This document shows, piece after piece, positions 13,557-13,634 of a DNA stretch of 13,634 bases (position 1 is its first letter; each line of letters starts with the position of its first letter). The stretch spans positions 1-13,634 of the forward strand of contig CALHKP010000035.1 in assembly GCA_938034165.1 (NCBI GenBank). Reading direction: 5' to 3'. Made by a program: the position numbers and the translations under genes. The notes beneath the pieces were generated by a model that was not told the DNA's origin, searched no databases, and saw only the letters and a program-made list of their open reading frames with translations. The DNA comes from an uncultured Clostridia bacterium. Its GTDB lineage: Bacteria; Bacillota; Clostridia; Peptostreptococcales; Anaerovoracaceae.

Positions 13557-13634
13557 ATGAAAAGTCAAGTATAAATTAGAAAAAATTATCTTTTCTTATC
13601 GGTGGTAAAAAAGGGTAACTTTAATAAAGCTCCC
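13557..13634 (+). pseudogene. LysR-type regulator N-terminus with in-frame stop at codon 6 (partial)
   Basis: ATG 13557 sits about 8 bases after a strong ribosome binding site (AAAAAAGGAGA). It reads MKSQV and then TAA (13572-13574). The same frame continues open to the window edge as IRKNYLFLSVVKKGNFNKAP. That stretch matches the first helix and turn of LysR-type regulators, which typically read like LRYFLxVVxxGNFTKAAE. The intact start site and open frame on both sides of the stop suggest a recent nonsense mutation, a sequencing error, or an unusual restart. Only 26 codons are visible and the family call rests on about 17 residues. Confidence 0.45.

Overview
The window looks like chromosomal DNA of a low-GC anaerobic Bacillota, most likely of the class Clostridia. 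This is inferred from AT-rich third positions, strong AGGAGG-type ribosome binding sites, sigma-A-like promoters, U-tailed hairpin terminators, an FMN riboswitch of the Bacillus/Clostridium type, and a clostridial mix of genes. No ribosomal RNA or tRNA gene is present, so the genus cannot be named from sequence alone.

Layout. (1) Bases 1-1064 hold the end of an ABC import operon of the nucleoside/BMP type: the tail of one permease, then a complete second permease and a terminator. (2) Bases 1101-4314 encode a YgiQ-family radical SAM protein. Its 3' end overlaps by 65 bases a beta-class DNA methyltransferase with no visible restriction partner. (3) Bases 4355-5397 carry trpS on the minus strand, converging on the methyltransferase across a shared terminator. 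(4) Bases 5543-10117 are a complete riboflavin operon: a near-consensus promoter, an FMN riboswitch with a B. subtilis-like antiterminator/terminator arrangement, then ribD, ribE, ribBA, ribH and a HAD-family phosphatase. The four rib proteins cover GTP and ribulose 5-phosphate to riboflavin, except removal of the phosphate from the pyrimidine intermediate. The HAD gene, three bases after ribH, is a plausible enzyme for that step. (5) Bases 10183-11996 hold a minus-strand AMP-forming acyl-CoA synthetase-like gene with an atypical ATP-binding loop. (6) Bases 12049-12548 encode a small unrecognised protein behind its own promoter and a structured leader. (7) Bases 12549-13556, about 1 kb, contain no convincing gene but a striking density of nested complementary arms. 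They look like one or more large structured non-coding RNAs. (8) At the right edge a well-placed start codon opens a LysR-like N-terminus that is interrupted by an in-frame stop at codon 6.

The most unusual part is the structured tract at 12722-13500. I could not match it by memory to a named RNA family; a covariance-model search would decide. All statements rest on reading the sequence and on known family motifs; no database search was run.
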